From Mesorhizobium sp. L-2-11 (lineage in GTDB: Bacteria > Pseudomonadota > Alphaproteobacteria > Rhizobiales > Rhizobiaceae): a stretch of 64,000 nucleotides of DNA. This document shows positions 46,829-55,035 of this stretch, piece after piece (position 1 is the stretch's first letter; each line of letters opens with the position of its first letter). The notes beneath the pieces were generated by a model. The model saw only the letters and a list, made by a program, of their open reading frames with translations, had not been told where the DNA came from and searched no databases. The stretch is from assembly GCF_016756595.1 (NCBI RefSeq), contig NZ_AP023257.1:868001-932000 (forward strand), read 5' to 3'. Made by a program: the position numbers and the translations under genes.

Positions 46829-48337
46829 TCATACGTGCTTGCGACCGCCGGCTTCGCGGAACCAGCTGTCGGGATAGGGATACCACCAGTCCTGGATCGC
46901 CGGCTTGTGATCGATGATGACCATCTTGGAGCGGCGGAAGGCATCCAGCCCCTGGCGTCCAAGTTCGCGTCCGAGGCCCGACGCCTTCCAGCCGCCGAAC
47001 GGCAGTGCGTCATTGTCGATCAGCGGATTGTTGACCCAGACCATGCCGGCTTCAAGCCGCTCCGCAGCCTCATGCGCCTCGGCGAGATCGGTGGTGAACA
47101 CCGAGGCGCCGAGCCCGAAAGGGCTGTCATTGGCAAGTTCTATCGCCTCGTCGAAATCCTTGACCCGGCAGATCGCGGCGACTGGTCCGAAACATTCTTC
47201 GCGCACGATCGCCATGTCGGGGGTGACGCCGGTCAGGATCGTCGGCTCGTAGAACCAGCCGACATTGTGCGCCGGCGGAACACGCCCGCCGGTGATCACC
47301 TTGGCACCATTGCGCACCGCATCGTCAACCAGCCGCATGACTTTTGCCCGCGCCGCCTCGCTGACCAGCGGCCCGATCTCGGTCTTGTCGAGGCCGTTGC
47401 CGATGCGTAGCGCCCGTGTCTTCTCGGCAAACAGCTCGACAAAGCGGTCGTGAACGGCATCGACGACGAAGAACCGTTCTGCCGAGGTGCAGACCTGGCC
47501 GGTGAGATGGAAAGCGGCGGTGACGCTGCCGGTCGCCGCCACGTCGAGCGGGGCGTGTCGGCTGACGATCAGCGGATCGCTGCCGCCGGCCTCGATGACG
47601 CAAGGCTTCATGCGTTCAGCGCAAGCGACGGCTACAGCCTTGCCGGCGGCGACCGAGCCGGTGAAGGCGACCGCATGCGTGCGGTCCGAGGCGATCAGCG
47701 CCTGCGCGGTAGCCGCCGCGCCGGGCAGGCAGGAAACCAGGCCCTCAGGCAGGGAGCGGAACACGGTCATGAAATCCAGCGTCGACAGTGTCGTCGCCTC
47801 GGCCGGCTTGATCACGCAGGCATTGCCGGCGGCAAGCGAGGCGGCAACGGTCCAGCACATCAACAGGATCGGAAAGTTGTAGGGCATGATGTGCACCGAC
47901 GTGCCGTAGGGCTCGTAGCGCGCATATTGGAACGAACCGGACTGCGTCGTGCCGGCGATCTTGCCGGCGTCGTCGCGCGCCATTTCGGCGTAGTAGCGGA
48001 AGGTCGGTGCGCAATTGGCGATCTCGCCGATTGCTTCCGGATAGGGCTTGCCCATCTCGCGCACCATCAGTTCGGCGCAGCGCGTGAAGTCAGCTGCCTC
48101 GATGGCGTTGGCGACTGCATGCAGATGCCTGGCGCGGCTCTTGGCGTCGAGCTTTTTCCAGGCAGCTTGCGCCCTGGCCCCAGCTGCGAGCACCGCGTCG
48201 ATCTCGCCGTCGGTTGCATCCGCGAGCGCGCCGACGGTCTCCAGCGTCGCCGGATCGATCACCGGTCTTGCCGCACCGGTCATCGGCCGATAATCCGGAT
48301 TGACGAAGAAGGCCGGCCGGTCAGTTGAAAAGTCCAT
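46829..48337 (-). CDS. Aldehyde dehydrogenase (NAD(P)-dependent)
   Basis: This 502-aa enzyme oxidises an aldehyde to the acid. It has IMPYNFPILLMCWTVAASLA and KPAEATTLS (cofactor site), AFTGSVAAGK (Rossmann loop), catalytic Glu in VIEAGGSDPLIV, nucleophile Cys in GQVCTSAERF and EECFGPVAAI. It resembles succinate-semialdehyde dehydrogenase-like subfamilies. It is the last gene of a leftward set that begins with a polyamine-type transporter; by analogy with PuuC it may oxidise an amine-derived aldehyde (inference). Confidence 0.93.
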   Translation of the reverse strand: MDFSTDRPAFFVNPDYRPMTGAARPVIDPATLETVGALADATDGEIDAVLAAGARAQAAWKKLDAKSRARHLHAVANAIEAADFTRCAELMVREMGKPYPEAIGEIANCAPTFRYYAEMARDDAGKIAGTTQSGSFQYARYEPYGTSVHIMPYNFPILLMCWTVAASLAAGNACVIKPAEATTLSTLDFMTVFRSLPEGLVSCLPGAAATAQALIASDRTHAVAFTGSVAAGKAVAVACAERMKPCVIEAGGSDPLIVSRHAPLDVAATGSVTAAFHLTGQVCTSAERFFVVDAVHDRFVELFAEKTRALRIGNGLDKTEIGPLVSEAARAKVMRLVDDAVRNGAKVITGGRVPPAHNVGWFYEPTILTGVTPDMAIVREECFGPVAAICRVKDFDEAIELANDSPFGLGASVFTTDLAEAHEAAERLEAGMVWVNNPLIDNDALPFGGWKASGLGRELGRQGLDAFRRSKMVIIDHKPAIQDWWYPYPDSWFREAGGRKHV

Positions 48338-48356
48338 GGTCGTCCTCTCAAGCCGC

Positions 48357-48701
48357 TCAGCGGATCATGTAGACCTTCTTGATCGTCTCGTGGACGGTGC
48401 AGACGCCCTTCCAGTCCTGCGGAAAGAACGCCGCGGTGTCCGGTTCGATCTCGATCACCTCGCCGGATTCGTGGACATAGGTGCAGCGGCCGGCGAGGAA
48501 ATGGCAGAATTCGTCGCGGGTGACGTGGCAGTGCCATTTGCCTGGGGTGCAGACCCACAGCCCGCATTCGGAGCGGCCCCCCGGCCCCTTGTGCAGCAGC
48601 CTGCCGGAGGTGCGGGATTCTCCCTCGATCATCGTGGGGATGACGCCCCAGTCGACGAGGTCAGTGAGGGCGAGCGGGGATTTCATGATCGGTGTCGGCA
48701 T
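48357..48701 (-). CDS. Cupin (DUF861/Cupin_3) protein, copy 2
   Basis: This 114-aa single cupin has a metal-site region CTPGKWHCHVTRDEFCHFLAGR and TYVHESGEVIEIEPDTAAFFP. Family relatives include EutQ-like and ureidoglycine-aminohydrolase-like small cupins. It shares its layout (LVDWG, THKGPGG-type LHKGPGG, CTPGKW, DEFCHFLAG, CTVHETIKKVYM) with the next upstream gene, so the two are tandem duplicates. It is 19 bases upstream of the aldehyde dehydrogenase. Activity unknown. Confidence 0.88.
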   Translation of the reverse strand: MPTPIMKSPLALTDLVDWGVIPTMIEGESRTSGRLLHKGPGGRSECGLWVCTPGKWHCHVTRDEFCHFLAGRCTYVHESGEVIEIEPDTAAFFPQDWKGVCTVHETIKKVYMIR

Positions 48702-48725
48702 GTCGTGAAGCTCCAGCGGCTGGCT

Positions 48726-49076
48726 TCAGGCCAGCATGTAAATGTTGCGGATGGTCTCGTGGACGGTGCATTCGCCGGCCCAGCCGGCCGGGAACATGAC
48801 CACCGTGGCAGCGGAAACTTCCACCACCTCGCCGTCATCCGATCGGTAGGTCGCGCGCCCGGCAACGAAGTGGCACAATTCGTCGCGCGGAATTGCCAGC
48901 CGCCAGCGGCCGGGGGTGCAGACCCAGATGCCGGCTTCCGGCTGGTTGTTCGGCCCCTTGTGGACGAGCCTGCCGGTGGAGTGCGAAGCACCTTCCAACG
49001 CGTCGGGCTGGGCGCCCCAGTCGACGATGTCGGTGCGCGTGGAGGCGTGGCGGAGATGCGGCGCGGAGGAGGTCAT
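48726..49076 (-). CDS. Cupin (DUF861/Cupin_3) protein, copy 1
   Basis: This 116-aa cupin is paralogous to the gene at 48357, with IVDWGAQPDALEGASHSTGR, LVHKGPNNQPEAGIWVCTPG, RDELCHFVAGRATY and CTVHETIRNIYML. Where copy 2 has HCHVTRDE this one has RLAIPRDE, so the canonical cupin HxH is missing here. The two may form a heteromer with one active site. It follows the glycosyltransferase gene across a repeat-filled gap of 232 bases. Confidence 0.87.
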   Translation of the reverse strand: MTSSAPHLRHASTRTDIVDWGAQPDALEGASHSTGRLVHKGPNNQPEAGIWVCTPGRWRLAIPRDELCHFVAGRATYRSDDGEVVEVSAATVVMFPAGWAGECTVHETIRNIYMLA

Positions 49077-49121
49077 GCGGGTGCTCCGCCATGCTTGTGC
49101 TTGACGTGTCCTCGCTCTACG

Positions 49122-49281
49122 GCGCCCCCCTCTGTCCTGCCGGACATCTCCCCCTCAAGGGGGGAGATTGGCAGTTCCGGCGCCCCGCTCGCTCCTGCAG
49201 CGCTTGTGATTGGCGAAAGCGTTGCTGCAACCAAATCTCCCCCCTTGAGGGGGAGATGGCCGGTAGGCCAGAGGGGGGTGC
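49122..49281. repeat. Palindromic intergenic repeat, family 1, copy 3
   Basis: GGCGCCCCCCTCTGTCCTGC at the left faces GGTAGGCCAGAGGGGGGTGCC at the right (quoted in part), with inner hairpins ATCTCCCCCTCAAGGGGGGAG and its mate. It separates the glycosyltransferase gene from the cupin genes within one apparent operon. Confidence 0.9.
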
Positions 49282-49308
49282 CTTGGCTCGGCACCCCGAG
49301 CATCGCGC

Positions 49309-50583
49309 TCACAGCAGTTGCTCCAGCAGCCCCGCCGCCTTCTCCGGGCCGTTCTGCGCCTGCATCTGCGCCGACGTCTTCGCCAGCTTGGCCCTGATTG
49401 CCGGGTCGGTCAGGCAAGCTTCAATTTTCGAGATCAGCTCGGCATCGCTCCAGTCGTAGCGCGGCATGCCGAAGCCTTGGCCGGTCTCCTCGACCCTCGT
49501 CGCGTTGTCGTGGCCATCCCAGACATAGGGCATGATGATCGCCGGCTTGCCGAAGTAGAGACACTCGGTGAACGAGTTGTTGCCACCATGGTGGATCACC
49601 GCATCGACCTGCGGGATGACCGAGGGCTGCGGAAACCAGCTCTCGACGATGACGTTTTCGGGCACTTGCGCGTACTGGTCCTTGTATCCCCCGACATTGA
49701 CCAGCGCCCGGTAGCGCGTCTTGCCCAGCGTCGCGACGATGCGCTTCAGCAGATCGACATCGCCGGCGCCAAGGCTGCCGAAGGAAACGTAGAGCAGCGG
49801 CCCGTCATTGTTTTTCGCGAAGGTCGGCACGGTGTAGGGTTTCTCCTGCCGCACGCAGCCTTCCAGATACTGAAATTTTGCCGGGTCGAGCGGATGGCGG
49901 CGCTTGAACTTTGCCGCCTCGGGATAGAGCAGCAGGTTGAGGTAGGGCGAGGCCTCGAAGAACTGGCCGATCGGATACGGCGCTTCGTTGTTCGCTTTCA
50001 GAAACGCGTTGAAGTCGTCATGAATCGGCTTGATGACTGCGTTGAAATGATCGCGATAGCGCTGATGGCAGGCGTGGTCGTTCTCGCCGCAGCCGGACAA
50101 ATGCGGCGGGATGTCCTCGTCCTCGATCTCGTTTTCCGAGCAGGAGATGATACGCACCCACGGCTTGCCATACTGCTTGATCGCTGGAAACAGGATGACG
50201 TTGTCGACGCAGATCACGTCGGGCCTGATCGTCGAAAGCACGCCGGGCAGATCCTTCTCAGCCCATTTGGCGCTGTCGACGATCGCCGTCCAGCAGTCTT
50301 TCACGTAGTTGTCGATCTGGTCGTAGGGCGATTTGCGGAAATTCGGGATCTGACCGTTGATAAAATCCTCCCAGAACTTGGCCATCTGTTCCGGCGGCAT
50401 CGGTTCGGACAGGTTCACCGGGTGCGCCTCGAAGCCGTAGCCCTTGTAGACGTCGACAAAGCCGGGATCCGACAGGAACACCGCTCTGTGGCCGCGTGCC
50501 TCGACTGCCTGGGCGATGCCGACGGAGTTGAGCGCCGGGCCGTAGGCCGCTTCCGGAAAAAACGCGATGGTCTTCTGCGCCAT
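49309..50583 (-). CDS. GT1-like (MGT-type) glycosyltransferase, paralogue A
   Basis: The 424-aa product has a GT-B fold of the YjiC/MGT type. The N-terminal acceptor domain starts TIAFFPEAAYGPALNSVGIA and the donor-binding domain holds VSFGSLGAGDVDLLKRI and WFPQPSVIPQVDAVIHHGGNN. Instead of the usual GT1 DQ..NA signature it reads IIMPYVWDGHDNATRVEETG. ATG 50583 follows AGGAGA. It lies 16 bases after the ABC ATPase gene, so it is in the transporter operon. A close paralogue is at 57261. Donor and acceptor are unknown. Confidence 0.88.
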   Translation of the reverse strand: MAQKTIAFFPEAAYGPALNSVGIAQAVEARGHRAVFLSDPGFVDVYKGYGFEAHPVNLSEPMPPEQMAKFWEDFINGQIPNFRKSPYDQIDNYVKDCWTAIVDSAKWAEKDLPGVLSTIRPDVICVDNVILFPAIKQYGKPWVRIISCSENEIEDEDIPPHLSGCGENDHACHQRYRDHFNAVIKPIHDDFNAFLKANNEAPYPIGQFFEASPYLNLLLYPEAAKFKRRHPLDPAKFQYLEGCVRQEKPYTVPTFAKNNDGPLLYVSFGSLGAGDVDLLKRIVATLGKTRYRALVNVGGYKDQYAQVPENVIVESWFPQPSVIPQVDAVIHHGGNNSFTECLYFGKPAIIMPYVWDGHDNATRVEETGQGFGMPRYDWSDAELISKIEACLTDPAIRAKLAKTSAQMQAQNGPEKAAGLLEQLL

Positions 50584-50599
50584 GAAAGTTCTCCTTCGA

Positions 50600-51673
50600 T
50601 CAATCTGCGAAAATTCTGACGTCGGCGGCATCCCAGCCGAGTTCGACCGCATCGCCGGACGCGACCGGGCGGCGGTCGGCGGCGTCGGCGGTGACGCGCA
50701 CCAGGAACGGTTTTGGTGACAGAGCGGTGCGGACATGCAGCTGCAGGTCGAGCCCGTGATAGGCGAGCGCCTCGACGGTGCCGGCGATCCGGTTGGCTGT
50801 CTCTGGCGGTGGGAACAGCCGGATGCGTTCGGGCCGCACCGAAGCAACCGCCGCAGCGCCGGGAATCAGAGTCGAGGGAACCGTTCCAGCGATCCGCGTG
50901 CCGTCGGCTGCCAGCACGCCGTCGGCGGCGGCTTTGACCGGCACGAAATTCATCACGCCGATGAAATCGGCGACGAAACGGTCGGCCGGATGTTCGTAGA
51001 CAGCGTGCGGCGTATCGCATTGCAGCAGCTTGCCGTCCCTCAGCACAGCCATGCGGTCGGCCATGACAAGTGATTCCTCCTGGTCATGGGTGACGATGAC
51101 GAAGGTGATGCCGACCTCGTGCTGCAGGCGCTTCAGCTCCAGTTGCATGGCGCCGCGCAATTTCTTGTCGAGCGCACCGAGCGGCTCATCGAGCAGCAGC
51201 AGCCGCGGCCGCTTGACCAGCGCCCGGGCAAGCGCGACGCGCTGCTTCTGGCCGCCCGACAATTGCTCCGGCTTGCGGTCGGCGAAGGCGACGAGCTCGG
51301 TCGTCGCCAGGATGGCATCGACGCGGGAACGGATTTCCTTCGCCGGCAAGCGTTCCATTTCAAGGCCATAGGAAACATTGGCCCTGACGCTCATATGCGG
51401 AAACAGCGCGTAGGACTGGAACATCAGATTGACCGGCCGCTTGTTGGGTGGGGTTTTGGCGATGTCGCGGCCGTCGAGCATAATGCGGCCGCGATTGGGC
51501 GTCTCGAAGCCGGCCAGCATGCGCAGCAGCGTGGTCTTGCCACAGCCAGAAGGTCCGAGCAAAGCGAAGAACTCGTTCTCGCGGATATCGAGCGAGATGC
51601 CGTCGACGGCCGTCACCCGGCCAAAGTTCTTCGACACCTTGTCGATCGCCAGCAGCGTGCGGGGCTCGCTCAT
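50600..51673 (-). CDS. Polyamine-type ABC transporter ATP-binding protein
   Basis: This 357-aa ATPase belongs to the PotA/FbpC-like group: Walker A LLGPSGCGKTT, signature LSGGQKQRVALARAL, Walker B LLLLDEPLGALD and a switch His in VTHDQEES. A C-terminal TOBE domain (about 270-350) is the regulatory part. Its ATG overlaps the permease stop (ATGA). Together with the neighbouring permeases and binding protein it forms a type I importer for a polyamine- or amine-like substrate. Confidence 0.93.
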   Translation of the reverse strand: MSEPRTLLAIDKVSKNFGRVTAVDGISLDIRENEFFALLGPSGCGKTTLLRMLAGFETPNRGRIMLDGRDIAKTPPNKRPVNLMFQSYALFPHMSVRANVSYGLEMERLPAKEIRSRVDAILATTELVAFADRKPEQLSGGQKQRVALARALVKRPRLLLLDEPLGALDKKLRGAMQLELKRLQHEVGITFVIVTHDQEESLVMADRMAVLRDGKLLQCDTPHAVYEHPADRFVADFIGVMNFVPVKAAADGVLAADGTRIAGTVPSTLIPGAAAVASVRPERIRLFPPPETANRIAGTVEALAYHGLDLQLHVRTALSPKPFLVRVTADAADRRPVASGDAVELGWDAADVRIFAD

Positions 51674-52461
51674 TGGCCGACGACTCCGCGGTTGAGCCGC
51701 TGCGACAGGGTCAGCGCGGTGATTGAGACCGCCATGACGATGGTCGCCAATGCGTTGATCTCCGGCGTGATGCCGAAGCGGATCATCGAATAGATCTGCA
51801 TCGGCAGCGTGGTCGAAGCGCGGCCGGCGCCGGCGGTGAAGAAGGCGATGATGAACTCGTCGACCGAAAGGGTGAAGGCAAGCAGCGCGCCGGCGACGAC
51901 CGCCGGCAGGATGACCGGCAATGTCACCCGCCTGAAGGTGGTGACGGCCGAGGCGCCGAGATCGGCGGAGGCCTCGACGATCGACCAGTCGAAGCTTTTC
52001 AGCCGCGCGCGCACCACCGAGCAGACGAAGGCGAGGTTGAAGACGACATGGGCGAGGATGATGGTGTGCAGGCCCAGGGTGAAATCGAGCATGGAAAAGA
52101 AGCTGAGCAGCGCGACCGCCAGCACGATGTCGGGAATGATCATCGGCGCAAAGATCAGCGCCTCAAGGCCGCTTCCATATTGCCGGCGCATTTCGACGCC
52201 GATCGCCAGCAGCGTGCCGAGCAGCGTGGCGATGGCTGTCGAGACCAGCGCCACGATCAGCGTGTTGAGGGCGGCGGAAAGGATCGCGGCGTTTCCGGCG
52301 AGCGAGGCATACCATTTCAGCGAAAAGCCCGACCACACGGTCGGCAGCCCGCCCTGGTTGAAGGACAGCGCCACCAGCACGGCGATCGGAATGTAGAGGA
52401 AGGCGAAGACGAGGACGAGAATCGCTCGCAGGCCGAGGATGCGGGCAAACGACTGGGTCAT
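51670..52461 (-). CDS. Polyamine-type ABC transporter permease (PotC-like)
   Basis: This 263-aa permease has six hydrophobic helices and the EAA-loop EASADLGASAVTTFRRVTLPVILPA that docks on the ATPase (split in the family as EASADLGAS...TLPVILP). The first helix starts LRAILVLVFAFLYIPIAVLV. It was originally the third gene of the operon; an IS4 element now lies 62 bases upstream of its start, so it may depend on a new promoter. Confidence 0.92.
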   Translation of the reverse strand: MTQSFARILGLRAILVLVFAFLYIPIAVLVALSFNQGGLPTVWSGFSLKWYASLAGNAAILSAALNTLIVALVSTAIATLLGTLLAIGVEMRRQYGSGLEALIFAPMIIPDIVLAVALLSFFSMLDFTLGLHTIILAHVVFNLAFVCSVVRARLKSFDWSIVEASADLGASAVTTFRRVTLPVILPAVVAGALLAFTLSVDEFIIAFFTAGAGRASTTLPMQIYSMIRFGITPEINALATIVMAVSITALTLSQRLNRGVVGQ

Positions 52462-52523
52462 GATGGCCGCCGCTTGAAAGTATAATGGTGAGCGAGCGGC
52501 AAGAGTCCTTCTCCCCGTTTACG

Positions 52524-53820
52524 CAGGGCTGTCCGGGGAAAGTTATTCATAAATGAAGGCCATCTGATTGGGAGAGGCTCGGTCCCTTGGTCGGCTTGGA
52601 TTGACCGGTGGCGGCTTATCGATGGTGTGCAGTTTCCGCCGCCCGAACAAGTATTGAGCGACCAGTTCTGTGAACCTCAAGATAGGAATAGTGACGCGGC
52701 GGGTGCGCGCGACAATGCGCAGCAGCGCAAAGGCGATCATTGCGGCAAAGAGTTGCAGGCGGATTGCATTGCCGTTGTTGCCGAGGAACTTGCGGATCTT
52801 GAGGTGCTGCTTGATCCATCGGAACAGAAGCTCGATGTGCCAGCGGCCTTTGTAAAGCCGTCCAATCTCGACGGCAGAGCGCTCCAGATCGTTGGTCAAA
52901 AGCGTGATGGTGTCGCCCGTTTCGCGCTGAACGCGCAGGCGACGCAGCCGCATCGGCAGCTTGCAAGCAGCCTTGCTGACCAAGCTTACCTCACTGTCTT
53001 CCACAACCAGGAAGCCGTCGCCCTGCGGCTCGGCTATAGGGCGATCACGCAGCAGCGCCAGCCTCATGTTGGATTTGGGCCGCGTCACGAAGATCGATCC
53101 GGCTTCGGCGATCGCCGTCCACCAGCCATAATGGCAGTAGCCCTTGTCGAACACGTAGGTCGCTCCAGCTTCGATCGTGATCTGGCGACCGACCTGGGCG
53201 TCGTTGACGTTGGCGTCGGTGATGTCGAGGATGCGCGGACAGTCGGTCTTCGGGTCATAGACGACATGCACCTTCATGCCGCGAATGCGCCCGTTCGACT
53301 TGGCCCAATCGCACAGTTTGCCGAGCGGAATGGGGGTCGAGTCGATCAGCCGCAGCATTGCTTCGCCCTCGCGCCGCATTTGCCTGTCGAGCAGGTTCGC
53401 CACCAGACCGAACGCCTCGGCAAAGATGGCGACCGGACGCCGTCTGTTGGCATCCGACAAGGTCGAACGCATCAACGGACCGCTGCCCAGGTGATAATGA
53501 TGCTGGCTGTTGGCGTTCCAGCCGGCTTCCAGGCCACGCAAGCTGCTGCTGCCGCAGAACTGGGCATAGATCAGCGCCACCAGATGATCCCAGCTTCTGA
53601 ACGATTTGTCGTACGCATCCCCGTCGTGGCGATCCACAATTGCTTGGAATTGACGCCGATCGATGGGTTCAAGAAGCTGCCCGAAGATGCTAGGTGCAAA
53701 GCGCATGCCCCGTTCCTTTTCTGAGTCTCGACAACCAGAGAAAAGACGGACAAACCCCGTTTTACGGGGCATGCACATGTGGCATTTCGATTCACTCAAA
53801 ACTTTCCCCGGACAGCCCTG
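52524..53820 (-). mobile_element. IS4-family insertion sequence
   Basis: Perfect 21-base inverted ends (CAGGGCTGTCCGGGGAAAGT.. at 52524-52544, inverse at 53800-53820) bound a 1297-base element. It is flanked by a 9-base target duplication CCGTTTACG (52515-52523 and 53821-53829). One transposase gene fills it. It has split a CTCCCCGTTTACGGGGAG hairpin between two permease genes of the amine transporter operon. Confidence 0.97.
52543..53706 (-). CDS. IS4-family transposase
   Basis: This 387-aa DDE transposase starts MRFAPSIFGQLLEPIDRRQF; upstream in-frame codons run out through the terminal repeat and were excluded. The DDE residues are in LRLIDSTPIPL, YVFDKGYCHYGWW and the YREK signature YKGRWHIELLFRWIK, which fits the Y-2-R-3-E-6-K rule exactly. 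An N-terminal DUF4372-like region is present. The frame is intact and its stop overlaps the inner edge of the left terminal repeat. Confidence 0.96.
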   Translation of the reverse strand: MRFAPSIFGQLLEPIDRRQFQAIVDRHDGDAYDKSFRSWDHLVALIYAQFCGSSSLRGLEAGWNANSQHHYHLGSGPLMRSTLSDANRRRPVAIFAEAFGLVANLLDRQMRREGEAMLRLIDSTPIPLGKLCDWAKSNGRIRGMKVHVVYDPKTDCPRILDITDANVNDAQVGRQITIEAGATYVFDKGYCHYGWWTAIAEAGSIFVTRPKSNMRLALLRDRPIAEPQGDGFLVVEDSEVSLVSKAACKLPMRLRRLRVQRETGDTITLLTNDLERSAVEIGRLYKGRWHIELLFRWIKQHLKIRKFLGNNGNAIRLQLFAAMIAFALLRIVARTRRVTIPILRFTELVAQYLFGRRKLHTIDKPPPVNPSRPRDRASPNQMAFIYE

Positions 53821-53940
53821 CCGTTTACGGGGAGAAGATGCCGGCAGGCAGATGAGGGGCAGCGCCCAACAGAGCAGAAGATCGCGCCGCCCCTCATCCG
53901 CCCCTTCGGGGCACCTTCTCCCCGTGAACGGGGAGAAGGA
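53821..53940. repeat. Family 5 hairpin repeats flanking the IS4 element
   Basis: After the target duplication come GGGGAGAAGATGCCGGCAGG and ATGAGGGGC, then CCCCTCATCCGCCCCTTCGG and CCTTCTCCCCGTGAACGGGG. This is one REP-like unit that was intact before IS4 entered. Confidence 0.7.
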
Positions 53941-53953
53941 AAGGAGGCCGCGC

Positions 53954-54826
53954 TCAGTCATCGGCGCCTGCTTTCGCCTCGGCGATACGGCCCGCGGCGC
54001 GATCTGCGGCCAAGGCCTGCGCCGTCAGCACCAAAAGCATGATGGCGATCAGCGCCATCGCCAGAGCGGCGCCGAACGGCCAGTCATTGGCGGTCAGGAA
54101 CTGGTCGTAGACGAGATTGCCGATCATCTGGAAGCGGCCGCCGCCGAGCAGTGCCGGCGTGACGAAATTGCCGATCGACAGCACGAAGACGAAAACCGCC
54201 CCGGCGGCGATGCCCGGCACGGTCAGCGGCAGGATCACCCGGCGAAATGTGGTCATGGCCGAAGCGCCGAGATCGCGCGAGGCCTCGGCGAGCTCCGGAT
54301 TGAGCCGCGACAGCGGCGCGTAACAGGCGAGGATGACGAAAGGCAGGTAATTGTAGACCAGACCGGCGATGACGGCGGCTTCGGTATAGAGCATCGACGG
54401 CGGCTCGCCGGTGTAACCGAACCAGCGCAAGAGCTGGGTGATCAGGCCTTCGCGGTTGAGCAGCACGATCCATGCATAGGTGCGGATCAGGTAATTGGAC
54501 CAGAAAGGCAAGACGGCGAAGAACAGGAACACCGGCTGCAGCCGGCGCGGTGCCGCCGCGATCGCATAGGCCGCGGCATAGCCGATCACCACGGCGATCA
54601 GGGTTGCCGTGCCGGCGATGCGCGCCGAATTGAGAAAGATGCCGGCATAGAGCGGGTCGAGCACCAGCCCGAAATTCTCCAGAGTGAAGCTGTATTCGAT
54701 GCCGCCATAAATGCCGCGCCGGAAGAAGGCGAGCGCCAGCACCAGCGCGCAAGGCACCACCATCAAGGCAGTGAGCCAGGCCAGTGCCGGCGCCATCAGC
54801 AATGAGGAACGGGAGGTTCGCGTCAA
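53954..54826 (-). CDS. Polyamine-type ABC transporter permease (PotB-like)
   Basis: This 290-aa permease has six helices (first ALAWLTALMVVPCALVLALAF) and the EAA-loop EASRDLGASAMTTFRRVILPL. NYLIRTYAWIVLLNREGLI is typical of PotB/PotH. The start is TTG 54826 with GAGGGGGG seven bases before it; that Shine-Dalgarno-like run is the end of the palindromic repeat. It pairs with the permease at 51670. Its transcript now meets the IS4 element just downstream. Confidence 0.9.
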   Translation of the reverse strand: MTRTSRSSLLMAPALAWLTALMVVPCALVLALAFFRRGIYGGIEYSFTLENFGLVLDPLYAGIFLNSARIAGTATLIAVVIGYAAAYAIAAAPRRLQPVFLFFAVLPFWSNYLIRTYAWIVLLNREGLITQLLRWFGYTGEPPSMLYTEAAVIAGLVYNYLPFVILACYAPLSRLNPELAEASRDLGASAMTTFRRVILPLTVPGIAAGAVFVFVLSIGNFVTPALLGGGRFQMIGNLVYDQFLTANDWPFGAALAMALIAIMLLVLTAQALAADRAAGRIAEAKAGADD

Positions 54827-54830
54827 GTCG

Positions 54831-55001
54831 CACCCCCCTCTGGCCTGCCCTCTTTGCCAAAACTTGGCATCTCCCCCTCAAGGGGGGAGATTGACACCCC
54901 CAACGTCCCGTTCACCTCCTGGCGTTGGAGATTGGCGTAAGCGGTGCCGCGCCCAATCTCCCCCCTTGAGGGGGAGATGGCCGGCAGGCCAGAGGGGGGC
55001 G
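54831..55001. repeat. Palindromic intergenic repeat, family 1, copy 4
   Basis: CACCCCCCTCTGGCCTGCCC at the left faces GGCCGGCAGGCCAGAGGGGG at the right. It has a local insertion (CTTTGCCAAAACTTGGCAT) in the left arm relative to the other copies. It lies between the binding-protein gene and the first permease gene. Confidence 0.88.
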
Positions 55002-55035
55002 TGAAGGAACGCAAGCCTGATTCCAGATGCCGAAA

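Noticed and set aside
53706..53961. N-terminal extension of the IS4 transposase to 53961
   Set aside because: It would cross the terminal repeat and flanking host DNA; the transposase begins at MRFAPSIFG.
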